A program made the translations under genes and the position numbers. This document shows positions 36,569 through 45,043 of a stretch of 64,000 bases of DNA, one piece after another (positions within the stretch are counted from its first letter, which is position 1; each line of letters starts with the position of its first letter). This stretch comes from Pseudomonas brenneri (GTDB lineage Bacteria; Pseudomonadota; Gammaproteobacteria; Pseudomonadales; Pseudomonadaceae), in the NCBI RefSeq assembly GCF_007858285.1, contig NZ_VFIL01000006.1, positions 248,001-312,000 on the forward strand, read 5' to 3'. The notes under the pieces are model-generated. The model saw nothing but the letters and a program-made list of their open reading frames with translations. It was not told where the DNA came from and searched no databases.

Positions 36569-38674
36569 TTGCCGAGCATAGACGCCCTCGCCGATCGCTT
36601 ATCGACCTACCTCGGTACCGACCAGGTCAACCTGGTCCGCCGAGCGTATTTCTACGCCGAGCAAGCCCACGACGGCCAACGCCGCCGCAGCGGCGAGGCG
36701 TACGTCACCCATCCTCTTGCGGTGGCCAATATTCTTGCCGACATGCACATGGACCATCAAAGCCTGATGGCCGCGATGCTGCATGACGTGATCGAAGACA
36801 CCGGCATTGCCAAGGAAGCGCTCAGTGCGCAATTTGGCGAAACCGTGGCCGATCTGGTCGACGGGGTCAGCAAGCTGACCCAGATGAACTTCGAGACCAA
36901 GGCCGAGGCCCAGGCGGAAAACTTCCAGAAGATGGCCATGGCCATGGCCCGGGATATCCGGGTGATCCTGGTCAAGCTGGCCGACCGGCTGCACAACATG
37001 CGCACGCTGGAAGTGCTGTCCGGTGAAAAACGCCGGCGCATCGCCAAGGAAACCCTGGAAATCTACGCGCCCATCGCCAACCGGCTGGGCATGCATGCCA
37101 TTCGTATCGAATTCGAAGACCTTGGCTTCAAGGCGATGCACCCGATGCGCTCGGCGCGCATCTACCAGGCGGTCAAGCGCGCCCGGGGCAATCGCAAGGA
37201 AATCGTCAACAAGATCGAAGAGTCCCTGAGCCACTGCCTGGCAATCGACGAGATTGAAGGCGAAGTCAGCGGGCGGCAGAAGCATATCTACGGCATCTAC
37301 AAGAAGATGCGCGGCAAGCGCCGGGCCTTCAACGAGATCATGGACGTGTATGCGTTCCGGATCATCGTCGACAAGGTCGATACCTGTTACCGCGTGCTGG
37401 GCGCTGTACATAATTTGTACAAACCCCTGCCGGGGCGTTTCAAGGACTACATCGCCATTCCCAAGGCCAACGGCTACCAGTCGCTGCATACCACGCTGTT
37501 CGGTATGCATGGGGTGCCGATCGAGATCCAGATCCGCACCCGGGAAATGGAAGAGATGGCCAACAACGGCATCGCCGCCCATTGGCTGTACAAATCCAGC
37601 GGCGACGAGCAGCCCAAAGGCACCCATGCCCGCGCCCGCCAGTGGGTCAAGGGCGTGTTGGAAATGCAGCAACGCGCTGGCAACTCCCTGGAATTCATCG
37701 AAAGCGTGAAGATCGACCTGTTCCCGGACGAGGTCTACGTGTTCACGCCCAAAGGCCGGATCATGGAGCTGCCCAAGGGCTCCACGGCGGTCGACTTTGC
37801 CTACGCGGTCCACACCGATGTCGGCAACAGCTGCATCGCATGCCGGATCAATCGTCGCCTGGCCCCGCTGTCGGAACCGCTGCAAAGCGGCTCCACCGTG
37901 GAGATCGTCAGCGCGCCAGGGGCCCGGCCGAATCCGGCGTGGCTCAACTTCGTGGTCACCGGCAAGGCACGTACCCATATTCGCCATGCGCTGAAGCTGC
38001 AACGCCGCTCCGAGTCCATCAGCCTGGGCGAGCGCCTGCTGAACAAGGTACTCAACGGTTTCGACAGCTCCCTCGAGAAGATCCCCGCCGAGCGCGTACA
38101 GGCGATCCTCCACGAGTACCGCCAGGAAACCATCGAAGACCTGCTCGAAGATATCGGCCTGGGCAATCGCATGGCCTACGTCGTCGCCCGCCGCCTACTG
38201 GGCGAAGGCGAGCAACTACCGAGCCCCGAAGGCCCGCTGGCCATTCGCGGCACCGAGGGCCTGGTCCTCAGCTACGCCAAGTGCTGCACGCCGATCCCGG
38301 GCGACCCGATTGTCGGGCACCTGTCCGCCGGCAAAGGCATGGTGGTGCACCTGGACAACTGCCGCAATATCAGTGAAATCCGCCACAACCCGGAAAAATG
38401 CATCCAGCTGTCATGGGCCAAGGATGTCACCGGCGAATTCAACGTCGAGCTGCGGGTCGAGCTGGAGCACCAGCGCGGGCTGATCGCCTTGCTGGCCAGC
38501 AGCGTCAACGCGGCCGATGGCAATATCGAAAAAATCAGCATGGACGAACGCGATGGTCGCATCAGCGTGGTCCAACTGGTGGTCAGCGTGCACGACCGCG
38601 TACACCTGGCCCGCGTGATCAAGAAACTGCGTGCCCTGACCGGGGTTATCCGCATCACTCGCATGCGCGCATAA
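36569..38674 (+). CDS. spoT: Bifunctional (p)ppGpp synthetase/hydrolase SpoT
   Basis: Makes and degrades the stringent-response alarmone. It has 701 residues. The HD hydrolase domain covers about 25-180, with the metal pair His72-Asp73 in LHDVIEDT and ADRLHNMRTL further on. The synthetase domain is about 235-350 (IYGIYKKMRGK, GRFKDYIAIPKANGYQSLHT). The TGS domain is near 385-445 (VYVFTPKGRIMELPKGSTAV) and the ACT domain is at the C-terminus (about 625-701). The intact HD box says that hydrolysis is functional. The start is TTG at 36569, supported by AGGAG eight bases upstream and the absence of a better ATG. It is followed by ridA after 38 bases. Confidence 0.97.
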   Translation: MPSIDALADRLSTYLGTDQVNLVRRAYFYAEQAHDGQRRRSGEAYVTHPLAVANILADMHMDHQSLMAAMLHDVIEDTGIAKEALSAQFGETVADLVDGVSKLTQMNFETKAEAQAENFQKMAMAMARDIRVILVKLADRLHNMRTLEVLSGEKRRRIAKETLEIYAPIANRLGMHAIRIEFEDLGFKAMHPMRSARIYQAVKRARGNRKEIVNKIEESLSHCLAIDEIEGEVSGRQKHIYGIYKKMRGKRRAFNEIMDVYAFRIIVDKVDTCYRVLGAVHNLYKPLPGRFKDYIAIPKANGYQSLHTTLFGMHGVPIEIQIRTREMEEMANNGIAAHWLYKSSGDEQPKGTHARARQWVKGVLEMQQRAGNSLEFIESVKIDLFPDEVYVFTPKGRIMELPKGSTAVDFAYAVHTDVGNSCIACRINRRLAPLSEPLQSGSTVEIVSAPGARPNPAWLNFVVTGKARTHIRHALKLQRRSESISLGERLLNKVLNGFDSSLEKIPAERVQAILHEYRQETIEDLLEDIGLGNRMAYVVARRLLGEGEQLPSPEGPLAIRGTEGLVLSYAKCCTPIPGDPIVGHLSAGKGMVVHLDNCRNISEIRHNPEKCIQLSWAKDVTGEFNVELRVELEHQRGLIALLASSVNAADGNIEKISMDERDGRISVVQLVVSVHDRVHLARVIKKLRALTGVIRITRMRA

Positions 38675-38712
38675 CGCCTCCCCTATAGCCCGGACATTAC
38701 AAGGAGTCATTC

Positions 38713-39093
38713 ATGACCAAGACTGTTATCACCAGCGACAAGGCACCTGCCGCCATCGGTACTTATTCCCAGGCGATCAAGGCGGGCAACACCGTCTACA
38801 TGTCCGGCCAGATCCCACTGGACCCAAAGACCATGGAGCTGGTTGAAGGCTTCGAAGCCCAGACCGTACAAGTCTTCGAAAACCTCAAGTCGGTAGCCGA
38901 AGCAGCGGGCGGTTCGTTCAAGGACATCGTCAAGCTGAACATTTTCCTCACCGACCTGAGCCACTTCGCCAAGGTCAACGAGATCATGGGCAAGTACTTC
39001 GAACAACCCTACCCAGCCCGCGCCGCCATTGGCGTTGCCGCCCTGCCCAAGGGTTCGCAGGTTGAGATGGACGCGATTCTGGTCATCGAGTAA
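38713..39093 (+). CDS. ridA: RidA family reactive intermediate deaminase
   Basis: Canonical RidA/YjgF of 126 residues, which destroys 2-aminoacrylate-type enamines produced by PLP enzymes. Signature segments: [53 protein letters not shown] with the catalytic arginine, and the terminal MDAILVIE. Co-location after spoT is conserved across Pseudomonas (PA5338-PA5339). It differs from the second Rid protein at 13029, which belongs to the alanine cluster. AAGGAG lies in front of the ATG and a terminator follows directly. Confidence 0.96.
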   Translation: MTKTVITSDKAPAAIGTYSQAIKAGNTVYMSGQIPLDPKTMELVEGFEAQTVQVFENLKSVAEAAGGSFKDIVKLNIFLTDLSHFAKVNEIMGKYFEQPYPARAAIGVAALPKGSQVEMDAILVIE

Positions 39094-39099
39094 TACATT

Positions 39100-39134
39100 C
39101 GGCGCAACCCAATAGGTTGCGCCGACTTCGTTTT
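39100..39134 (+). terminator. Terminator after spoT-ridA
   Basis: CGGCGCAACC and GGTTGCGCCG pair into a perfect 10-base stem with a five-base loop, followed by ACTTCGTTTT. It lies 6 bases past the ridA stop and just before the lipoprotein gene. Confidence 0.85.
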
Positions 39135-39148
39135 AAAAGGATTTCGTA

Positions 39149-39892
39149 ATGCGCAAAGCGCTCGTTGCCTCCACGCTGCTCGCCCTACTCCTTGGCGGCT
39201 GCGCCAGCAATCCAGCCGACCGGGATGTGAGCGGTACCTGGATCAACCAGGTCGCCATCGATGCGGCGTCCAAGGGCGGCCCTTTGCGTGAAGCCCTGCA
39301 AGCCTACGGCCCGAACCTCGAATGGGAGGTCAATACCCGGGCCTACCAGGCGCGCTACTTCAATGGCTTCGAACGGCCTGAAGGCAAGCTGGAGGGTGAA
39401 AAGTCAGGCACCTGGAACGTCGACTTCTACGGCAGCTCCACCACCGAACTCAAGCGTGACGGCAAGCAGTTGCTGCAAGTAGCCAACGACAACGAACCCG
39501 AACAGCTCTTTGATCGCCCCAAGGACCCTGCCCCCGAAGGCGCACCCCTGGGCGCCAACTTCGAGCGCGCGCTGTACTCGGCTTATATGGGCGGTAGCTG
39601 GAAAATCACCAGCGGCAGCGGCAGCGGCGCGACCGTGCAGTTCCAGGCCAACGGCCAAGTGACCGGCCTGCCGGGCGCTGACCAGTATTCGCTGTGCCTG
39701 GCAGGCGATTGCGCGTCCATGAGCGGTGGCTACGACAGCATCTGGCTGCAACAAGGCGGCCAGGGCAACCCGTGGATCTTCAGCCGCAATGACAAGCAAC
39801 TGGAGATTTTCCAGGCGATCAATACGTCCCAGGCCGACGAAGTGCCTTCGTTCACCCCTGGGCCACGCCAGTGGTTGCTGGAAAAACAGTGA
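39149..39892 (+). CDS. Uncharacterised lipoprotein, first of a tandem paralogous pair
   Basis: Protein of 247 residues with a signal peptide and lipobox LLLGGC at about 14-19, so the mature N-terminal cysteine is residue 19. The mature part opens DVSGTWINQVAIDAASKGGP and ends SFTPGPRQWLLEKQ. Central segments EGAPLGANFERALYSAYMGG, SWKIT and LCLAGDC recur in the next gene. It has no domain I recognise; the opening GTW and repeated beta-like segments hint at a lipocalin-like fold, which is a guess. A terminator separates it from its paralogue. AAAGGA precedes the start. Confidence 0.8.
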   Translation: MRKALVASTLLALLLGGCASNPADRDVSGTWINQVAIDAASKGGPLREALQAYGPNLEWEVNTRAYQARYFNGFERPEGKLEGEKSGTWNVDFYGSSTTELKRDGKQLLQVANDNEPEQLFDRPKDPAPEGAPLGANFERALYSAYMGGSWKITSGSGSGATVQFQANGQVTGLPGADQYSLCLAGDCASMSGGYDSIWLQQGGQGNPWIFSRNDKQLEIFQAINTSQADEVPSFTPGPRQWLLEKQ

Positions 39893-39900
39893 TACAGAAC

Positions 39901-39925
39901 AAAGGAGCCTACGGGCTCCTTTTTC
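39901..39925 (+). terminator. Terminator between the two paralogous lipoprotein genes
   Basis: AAAGGAGCC and GGGCTCCTTT pair around TAC, followed by TTTTTC. It lies 9 bases after the first lipoprotein stop, so each paralogue is probably transcribed separately. Confidence 0.8.
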
Positions 39926-39957
39926 GTTAGTTACACTCCCTTGCCTCGGACGACTCC

Positions 39958-40692
39958 ATGTTCAAACCACTCCTCATTGGCCTGGCCTTGCTGGGCGGCT
40001 GCACCCAAGCGCCGCAACCCGCTGACATCAGCGGGATCTGGATCAACCAGACCGCCATCGATGCCGCCGCGCAGGGCCGGCCGTTACTCAAGACCCTGAG
40101 CGCCAATGGCCGGAACCTGGAGTGGGATATCGATACCCGCACCGCTAGGGCGAATGCCAGCAGTGCCTTTGAGGTTGATGAAGGCCAACTCCTGCCAAAA
40201 GCACCCGGCGTATGGACCGTCGACCACAACGGCTATGGCAGTGACGAACTGCAATTAAAGGGTCAGCAACTACTCCAACTGCCTCGCAAGGATCTTCCCG
40301 GCCAAGTGTTCCAGCGTCCCTACCCACCCGCCGCAGAGGGTACGCAATGGGGGAACACATTCCGGCAGGCGCTGAACTCAGCCTATATGGGTGGCCAATG
40401 GAAAATCCTTGAAGGGCAGGGCGCCGGCGGCACCGTAGTGTTCAACGCGGATGGCAACCTATCGGGACTGGGGAAGAGTGACCGCTACGAGCTATGCCTG
40501 GGCGGGGATTGCGCCACTCAGGGCGCCGGCAATGACACCCTGTACCTGGGCAAAGGCGATGTGGGAGACAGCTGGATTTTCGTACGCTACGGCAACACGC
40601 TGGAAATTGTCCAGGCGATCAATCATTCCCGGCCAGACGAAGTCCCTCAGTTGAGCCCCGGGCCACGCCAGTGGTTGCTGGAAAAACAGTAA
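39958..40692 (+). CDS. Uncharacterised lipoprotein, second of the tandem paralogous pair
   Basis: Protein of 244 residues with a shorter signal peptide and lipobox ALLGGC (Cys at about 15). It aligns along its length with the preceding protein: DISGIWINQTAIDAAAQGRP, EGTQWGNTFRQALNSAYMGG, QWKIL, LCLGGDCATQ, and an end LSPGPRQWLLEKQ. The DNA of the last 31 coding bases (40660-40690) is identical to 39860-39890, although the rest has diverged. This points to duplication with later gene conversion or strong constraint on the C-terminus. Function unknown; both are presumably anchored in the outer or inner membrane. Confidence 0.8.
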   Translation: MFKPLLIGLALLGGCTQAPQPADISGIWINQTAIDAAAQGRPLLKTLSANGRNLEWDIDTRTARANASSAFEVDEGQLLPKAPGVWTVDHNGYGSDELQLKGQQLLQLPRKDLPGQVFQRPYPPAAEGTQWGNTFRQALNSAYMGGQWKILEGQGAGGTVVFNADGNLSGLGKSDRYELCLGGDCATQGAGNDTLYLGKGDVGDSWIFVRYGNTLEIVQAINHSRPDEVPQLSPGPRQWLLEKQ

Positions 40693-40695
40693 CCT

Positions 40696-40725
40696 AAATG
40701 TGGGAGCGGGCCCGCTCCCACATTT
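40696..40725. repeat. Compact REP-like palindrome, likely also a terminator
   Basis: AAATGTGGGAGCGGG is followed directly by its complement CCCGCTCCCACATTT, a perfect 30-base palindrome. It lies between the convergent lipoprotein and dehydrogenase genes. It is one REP arm folded back on itself without the central spacer. Confidence 0.7.
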
Positions 40726-40736
40726 TCAACCGCGCT

Positions 40737-41588
40737 TCAGCCTTTGAGGATGGCCGCATAGCCTTCGCGGTAGCTTGGATACGTTGGCGTCCAGCCCAGT
40801 GCCTTGGCCCGCGCATTGCTGCACTGCTTGCTGCCCGCGCGCCGCACACTGGCGTCTTCGGCCCACTCGGTGACCCCAAGGTACTCACGCAGCCAGCCCA
40901 CGACTTCAGACAGCGGCGCAGGCGCATCGTCGACACCGATATAGACCTTGTCCAACGTACCGCCCTGCTCCACATGCAACAGCAAAAAGGCCAACAGCCC
41001 CGCCGCATCATCGACATGTATGCGGTTGCCATATAGAGGCGGCTCAACAGCCACGCGATAGCCTTGACGCACCTGGCTCAACAGCCACTCACGACCCGGA
41101 CCGTAAATGCCGGTCAAGCGCAGTGTCGTGGCTGGGATACCGCTGTCGAATGCCACTTGCTCGGCTTCCAGCATCACCTGCCCGGAATAGCCAACGGCCT
41201 GGGTGGCCGAGGTTTCATCGACCCACTCGCCATCCTGCTGGCCGTAGACACTGCTGCTGGAGACGAAAACAAGATGCTTGGGCTCCTGGCCATAGTCGCC
41301 CAGCCACTCCAACACATGCTGCAGGCCCTGGACATAAGCCTTGCGATAGCCCGCCTCGTCGTGATCGGTTGCAGCGGCGCAGTACACCAGGTAATCCACG
41401 CCGCCGATCGGCCACGTGTCGGGACACTCTTTATTGAACAGGTCACCGGCAATGCCAATCACCCCTTCCGGCAGGCGCGAGACATTACGTCGCAGGCCAT
41501 GCACCTCCCATCCCGCGGCCAGCAATTGACTTGCCAGCCGGCTCCCTACATCACCACAACCGGCAATCACCACAGAAGGCGCAGACAT
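40737..41588 (-). CDS. NAD(P)-dependent epimerase/dehydratase-like protein (YeeZ type)
   Basis: Extended short-chain dehydrogenase of 283 residues. The N-terminal Rossmann motif is VVIAGCGDVGSRLA, with GLRRN at the second strand end; VYCAAATDHDEAGYRKAYV and FVSSSSVYGQQDGEW follow. The usual YxxxK active site is replaced by the segment around AVGYSGQVMLEAEQ, where the lysine is missing, so classical SDR catalysis is doubtful. ATG 41588 has GGAG eight bases upstream; a GTG one codon earlier is less likely. The substrate is unknown. It is divergent from exbB. Confidence 0.82.
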   Translation of the reverse strand: MSAPSVVIAGCGDVGSRLASQLLAAGWEVHGLRRNVSRLPEGVIGIAGDLFNKECPDTWPIGGVDYLVYCAAATDHDEAGYRKAYVQGLQHVLEWLGDYGQEPKHLVFVSSSSVYGQQDGEWVDETSATQAVGYSGQVMLEAEQVAFDSGIPATTLRLTGIYGPGREWLLSQVRQGYRVAVEPPLYGNRIHVDDAAGLLAFLLLHVEQGGTLDKVYIGVDDAPAPLSEVVGWLREYLGVTEWAEDASVRRAGSKQCSNARAKALGWTPTYPSYREGYAAILKG

Positions 41589-41778
41589 CACAAAACTCCG
41601 TTCTCAAAGGTCTAGATTAGCCCTCGCAGGTGACCAGCGGCCAGGAAAAGCACAAATAAAGTTACTGTATTACTTCTGTTAACAAGAATTACTTGCAATA
41701 ATAACCGCCCGTTTGTCCTCGGCCGCCCTCCGGCCTGGCAGGACAATTACTTATTTTCAACTCTCAGGTCCGGCCAGC

Positions 41779-42780
41779 ATGACACGCAATAACCTCCCCG
41801 CTTCGCCAACCAAGCCTCACAGCCCGTCCCGCGCCTGGCGCGCGATTGCTGCGGTGCTGTTCAGCGCCTTGCTGGCACCGACCGCCGCTTTCGCCGATGT
41901 CACGGCCCCGGCTACCCCGCCGGCCGCTACTGCGCCGGCCCCGGCCGCCGCAGCCCCCGCACCTGAGCAAAATGCCGCAGTACCCGGCGCCCCGGCTGCC
42001 GCACCTGCCGCTGCCGAAGGCGTAGCCCCCACAGATGAAACCGGTCTTGTCCTGGAAGAAGACAACACCCTGGGCATGGCCCACGACCTGTCACCTTGGG
42101 GCATGTACCAGAACGCTGACATCATCGTGAAGATCGTGATGATCGGCCTGGCCATCGCCTCGATCATCACCTGGACCATCTGGATCGCCAAGGGCTTCGA
42201 GCTGCTGGGCGCCAAACGTCGCCTGCGCACCGAAATCGCCAACCTGAAAAAAGCCACCACCCTCAAGGAAGCCAGCGAAAGCGCGGCCATCAAGGGCACC
42301 CTCGCGCACCTGCTGGTGCACGACGCCCTGGAAGAAATGCGCCTGTCGGCCAACACCCGTGAGAAGGAAGGCATCAAGGAGCGTGTGAGTTTCCGCCTTG
42401 AGCGCCTGGTAGCGGCCTGCGGTCGCAACATGAGCAATGGCACCGGCGTGCTGGCAACCATCGGTTCCACCGCACCGTTTGTCGGCCTGTTCGGTACCGT
42501 GTGGGGCATCATGAACAGCTTCATCGGCATCGCCAAGACCCAGACCACCAACCTCGCCGTCGTCGCTCCCGGTATTGCCGAAGCCCTGCTGGCAACTGCC
42601 CTGGGCCTGGTCGCCGCGATTCCTGCGGTGGTGATCTACAACGTGTTCGCCCGTTCGATCGCCGGCTACAAGGCCCAGGTGTCGGATGCTTCGGCAGAAG
42701 TCCTGTTGCTGGTCAGCCGTGACCTCGATCACCTGCCTACCGAGCGCAGCTCGCAACCGCACATGGTGAAAGTGGGGTAA
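41779..42780 (+). CDS. exbB: TonB-system energiser ExbB
   Basis: Inner-membrane proton channel subunit that powers TonB. It has 333 residues, longer than E. coli ExbB because of an Ala/Pro-rich periplasmic extension (about 40-100) after a signal-like N-terminus, typical of Pseudomonas ExbB. The TolQ/ExbB core has TM1 near 115-140, a cytoplasmic loop, then GSTAPFVGLFGTVWGIMNSF and EALLATALGLVAAIPAVVIY for TM2 and TM3. ATG 41779 begins the conserved MTRNNLPAS. It forms one operon with exbD (6-base gap) and tonB. I looked for a Fur box in the 190-base upstream region and found none convincing. Confidence 0.95.
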   Translation: MTRNNLPASPTKPHSPSRAWRAIAAVLFSALLAPTAAFADVTAPATPPAATAPAPAAAAPAPEQNAAVPGAPAAAPAAAEGVAPTDETGLVLEEDNTLGMAHDLSPWGMYQNADIIVKIVMIGLAIASIITWTIWIAKGFELLGAKRRLRTEIANLKKATTLKEASESAAIKGTLAHLLVHDALEEMRLSANTREKEGIKERVSFRLERLVAACGRNMSNGTGVLATIGSTAPFVGLFGTVWGIMNSFIGIAKTQTTNLAVVAPGIAEALLATALGLVAAIPAVVIYNVFARSIAGYKAQVSDASAEVLLLVSRDLDHLPTERSSQPHMVKVG

Positions 42781-42786
42781 TCGGCC

Positions 42787-43212
42787 ATGGGCCTGCATTT
42801 GAATCAAGGTGACGACGAGCTCGTCGAGAACCACGAAATCAACGTCACGCCGTTTATCGACGTGATGCTGGTGCTGCTGATCATCTTCATGGTCGCAGCA
42901 CCCCTGGCTACGGTGGACATCAAGGTCGACCTCCCCGCCTCCAGCGCGAAACCCGCGCCGCGACCGGAGAAACCGGTGTTCCTCAGCGTCAAGGCTGACC
43001 AGCGCCTGTTCCTGGGCGAAGAAGAAGTCAAATCCGAAACCCTCGGTGCGGTGCTCGACGCCCGGACCCAGGGCAAGAAAGACACGACGATCTTCTTCCA
43101 GGCCGACAAAGGCGTGGACTACGGCGACCTGATGAGCGTGATGGATGCCCTGCGGGCGGCCGGTTACCTCAAGGTCGGTCTGGTCGGACTTGAGACGGCA
43201 GCCAAGAAATGA
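42787..43212 (+). CDS. exbD: TonB-system energiser ExbD
   Basis: Inner-membrane partner of ExbB, 141 residues, with one membrane helix (about 23-43) and a periplasmic domain. The proton-path aspartate is Asp25 in NVTPFIDVMLVLLIIFMV, at the same number as in E. coli. The C-terminal periplasmic part has FFQADKGVDYGDLMSVMDAL. Its stop codon overlaps the tonB start by 4 bases (ATGA), so the two are translationally coupled. Confidence 0.96.
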   Translation: MGLHLNQGDDELVENHEINVTPFIDVMLVLLIIFMVAAPLATVDIKVDLPASSAKPAPRPEKPVFLSVKADQRLFLGEEEVKSETLGAVLDARTQGKKDTTIFFQADKGVDYGDLMSVMDALRAAGYLKVGLVGLETAAKK

Positions 43213-43955
43213 TCACGACGCGCCACAAACTGACGCGTTATGGCACCAGCCTCGCCGTCGTGCTGGGCGTCCACGCCGTCGCGATCATCCTCGCGCTCCA
43301 GTGGTCGGCGCCACACATGGTGCAGTTGCCACCGGCGGCCATGGTCATCGACCTGGCGCCGATGCCGGCGCCACCCCCTCCGGCCCCGCCGAAGGTGGTG
43401 ACGCCACCGCAACCGCCGGCACCGGTGGAAGAGTTGCCATTGCCCAAGCTGGCCGAGGCACCGAAACCCACCATTTCCGTGCCCAAGCCGGTCAAGCCAA
43501 AGCCCAAGCCACAGCCGCCCAAGCCGGAGAAAAAGGTCGAGCCGCCCAAGGAGAAACCTTCCGAGGATCCGCCAAGCGAAAGCCCGGCGAATAATGCGCC
43601 TTCGGAAAAGTCGGCGCAGCCACAACCCGGTCCTTCGCCGGCGCAGATCGCGGCCAAGGCAACGTGGGAAAGTACGCTGCTCGGTCACTTGGCGAAGTAC
43701 AAGAAGTACCCGCCAGGCGCCCAGGCCCGTGGCAAGGAAGGCTTGAACCGCTTGCGGTTCGTGGTGGATGCCGAAGGCAAGGTGCTGTCCTATGAACTGG
43801 TGGGCCGCTCCGGCAACGCCGACCTGGACCGCGCTACCCTGGAGATGATCCGTCGTGCCCAGCCGCTGCCCAAGCCACCGGCCGATATGTTGAAAAACGG
43901 CAGCATCGAAATCGTTGCGCCGTTTGTCTACAACATCGAGAAACGTCGCCGCTGA
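43209..43955 (+). CDS. tonB: Energy transducer TonB
   Basis: Couples the proton motive force to outer-membrane receptors for siderophores, haem and vitamins. It has 248 residues with a single N-terminal membrane anchor (about 15-37; LAVVLGVHAVAIILALQW). A long Pro-rich periplasmic spacer covers about 50-145, with PKPVKPKPKPQPPKPEKK-type repeats. The C-terminal TonB domain (about 155-248) contains YPPGAQARGKEGLNRLRFVV and ends NIEKRRR. No receptor gene is adjacent. Pseudomonas genomes usually encode several TonB proteins; this one belongs to the exbB-exbD-tonB operon type. A large hairpin follows the stop. Confidence 0.95.
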   Translation: MITTRHKLTRYGTSLAVVLGVHAVAIILALQWSAPHMVQLPPAAMVIDLAPMPAPPPPAPPKVVTPPQPPAPVEELPLPKLAEAPKPTISVPKPVKPKPKPQPPKPEKKVEPPKEKPSEDPPSESPANNAPSEKSAQPQPGPSPAQIAAKATWESTLLGHLAKYKKYPPGAQARGKEGLNRLRFVVDAEGKVLSYELVGRSGNADLDRATLEMIRRAQPLPKPPADMLKNGSIEIVAPFVYNIEKRRR

Positions 43956-43959
43956 TCCC

Positions 43960-43997
43960 CTGTCTGTATGAGCAGGCTTGCCTGCTCATACAGACAG
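43960..43997 (+). terminator. Long perfect hairpin after tonB
   Basis: An 18-base perfect stem (43960-43977 with 43980-43997; it starts CTGTCTGTATGAGCAGG) has only TT between the arms. The arms carry GAGCAGGCTTGCCTGCTC, a REP-like core. There is no clear T tract, so it may stabilise the mRNA end as well as terminate. Confidence 0.65.
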
Positions 43998-44114
43998 TCC
44001 CGGGCTTCAGCAAAATCCCCCGCACAAACCGCTCAATCCCCACTCCAGTTCTGATAACGTGCGCCTATCGATTGCAGCCGGTATGCTTGGCCCGCAACCT
44101 CATGGACGCCCGCT

Positions 44115-45035
44115 ATGACTCTTACAGAATTACGCTACATCGTGACCCTCGCCCAAGAGCAACACTTCGGCCATGCCGCAGAACGTTGCCATGTCAGCCA
44201 GCCGACGCTGTCGGTGGGTGTGAAGAAGCTTGAAGACGAACTCGGTGTGCTGATTTTCGAGCGCAGCAAAAGCGCCGTGCGCCTCACCCCGGTAGGCGAA
44301 GGCATTGTTGCCCAGGCCCAGAAGGTGCTGGAGCAGGCCCAGAGCATTCGTGAGCTGGCCCAGGCCGGCAAGAACCAACTGACCGCCCCGCTGAAAGTCG
44401 GCGCAATCTACACCGTCGGCCCGTACCTGTTCCCACACCTGATCCCGCAACTGCACCGCGTCGCGCCGCAGATGCCGCTGTATATCGAAGAAAACTTCAC
44501 CCACGTGTTGCGCGACAAGCTGCGCAACGGTGAGTTGGACGCGATCATCATCGCCCTGCCATTCAACGAAGCCGACGTGCTGACGCTACCGCTCTACGAC
44601 GAGCCGTTCTCTGTGCTGATGCCTGCGTCCCATCCATGGACCCAGAAAGACACGATCGACGCCAGCCTGCTCAACGACAAGAGCCTGCTGCTGCTTGGCG
44701 AAGGCCACTGCTTCCGTGACCAGGTGCTGGAGGCCTGTCCAACCCTGAGCAAGGGCAACGACGGCGCCAAACACACCACTGTGGAGTCCAGCTCCCTGGA
44801 GACCATTCGCCACATGGTAGCGTCCGGCCTGGGCATCTCGATCCTGCCGCTGTCGGCCGTGGACAGCCATCACTACGCTGCCGGCGTGATTGAAGTGCGT
44901 CCGCTCACCCCGCCCGTGCCATTCCGTACCGTGGCGATTGCGTGGCGTGCCAGTTTCCCGCGCCCCAAAGCGATTGATATCCTCGCCGACTCGATCCGCC
45001 TGTGCTCGGTGGCCAAGCCGCCTGCTGCGAGCTAA
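44115..45035 (+). CDS. oxyR: Hydrogen peroxide-sensing regulator OxyR
   Basis: LysR-family activator of catalase, alkyl hydroperoxide reductase and related genes. It has 306 residues. The helix-turn-helix is in 1-60 (TLTELRYIVTLAQEQHFGHA, CHVSQPTLSVGVKKLEDELG). The redox pair Cys199 and Cys208 is in GEGHCFRDQVLEACPT, with numbering identical to E. coli OxyR, so it is a true peroxide sensor. The recG gene begins 8 bases after its stop, a conserved arrangement (PA5344-PA5345) that ties the repair helicase to the peroxide regulator transcript. Confidence 0.97.
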   Translation: MTLTELRYIVTLAQEQHFGHAAERCHVSQPTLSVGVKKLEDELGVLIFERSKSAVRLTPVGEGIVAQAQKVLEQAQSIRELAQAGKNQLTAPLKVGAIYTVGPYLFPHLIPQLHRVAPQMPLYIEENFTHVLRDKLRNGELDAIIIALPFNEADVLTLPLYDEPFSVLMPASHPWTQKDTIDASLLNDKSLLLLGEGHCFRDQVLEACPTLSKGNDGAKHTTVESSSLETIRHMVASGLGISILPLSAVDSHHYAAGVIEVRPLTPPVPFRTVAIAWRASFPRPKAIDILADSIRLCSVAKPPAAS

Positions 45036-45043
45036 GCACTTGT

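Noticed and set aside
41640..41778. Possible Fur box upstream of exbB-exbD-tonB around AATTACTTGCAATAATAA
   Set aside because: Only one NATAAT-type hexamer matches well. The expected row of three hexamers in the right phase is not there.
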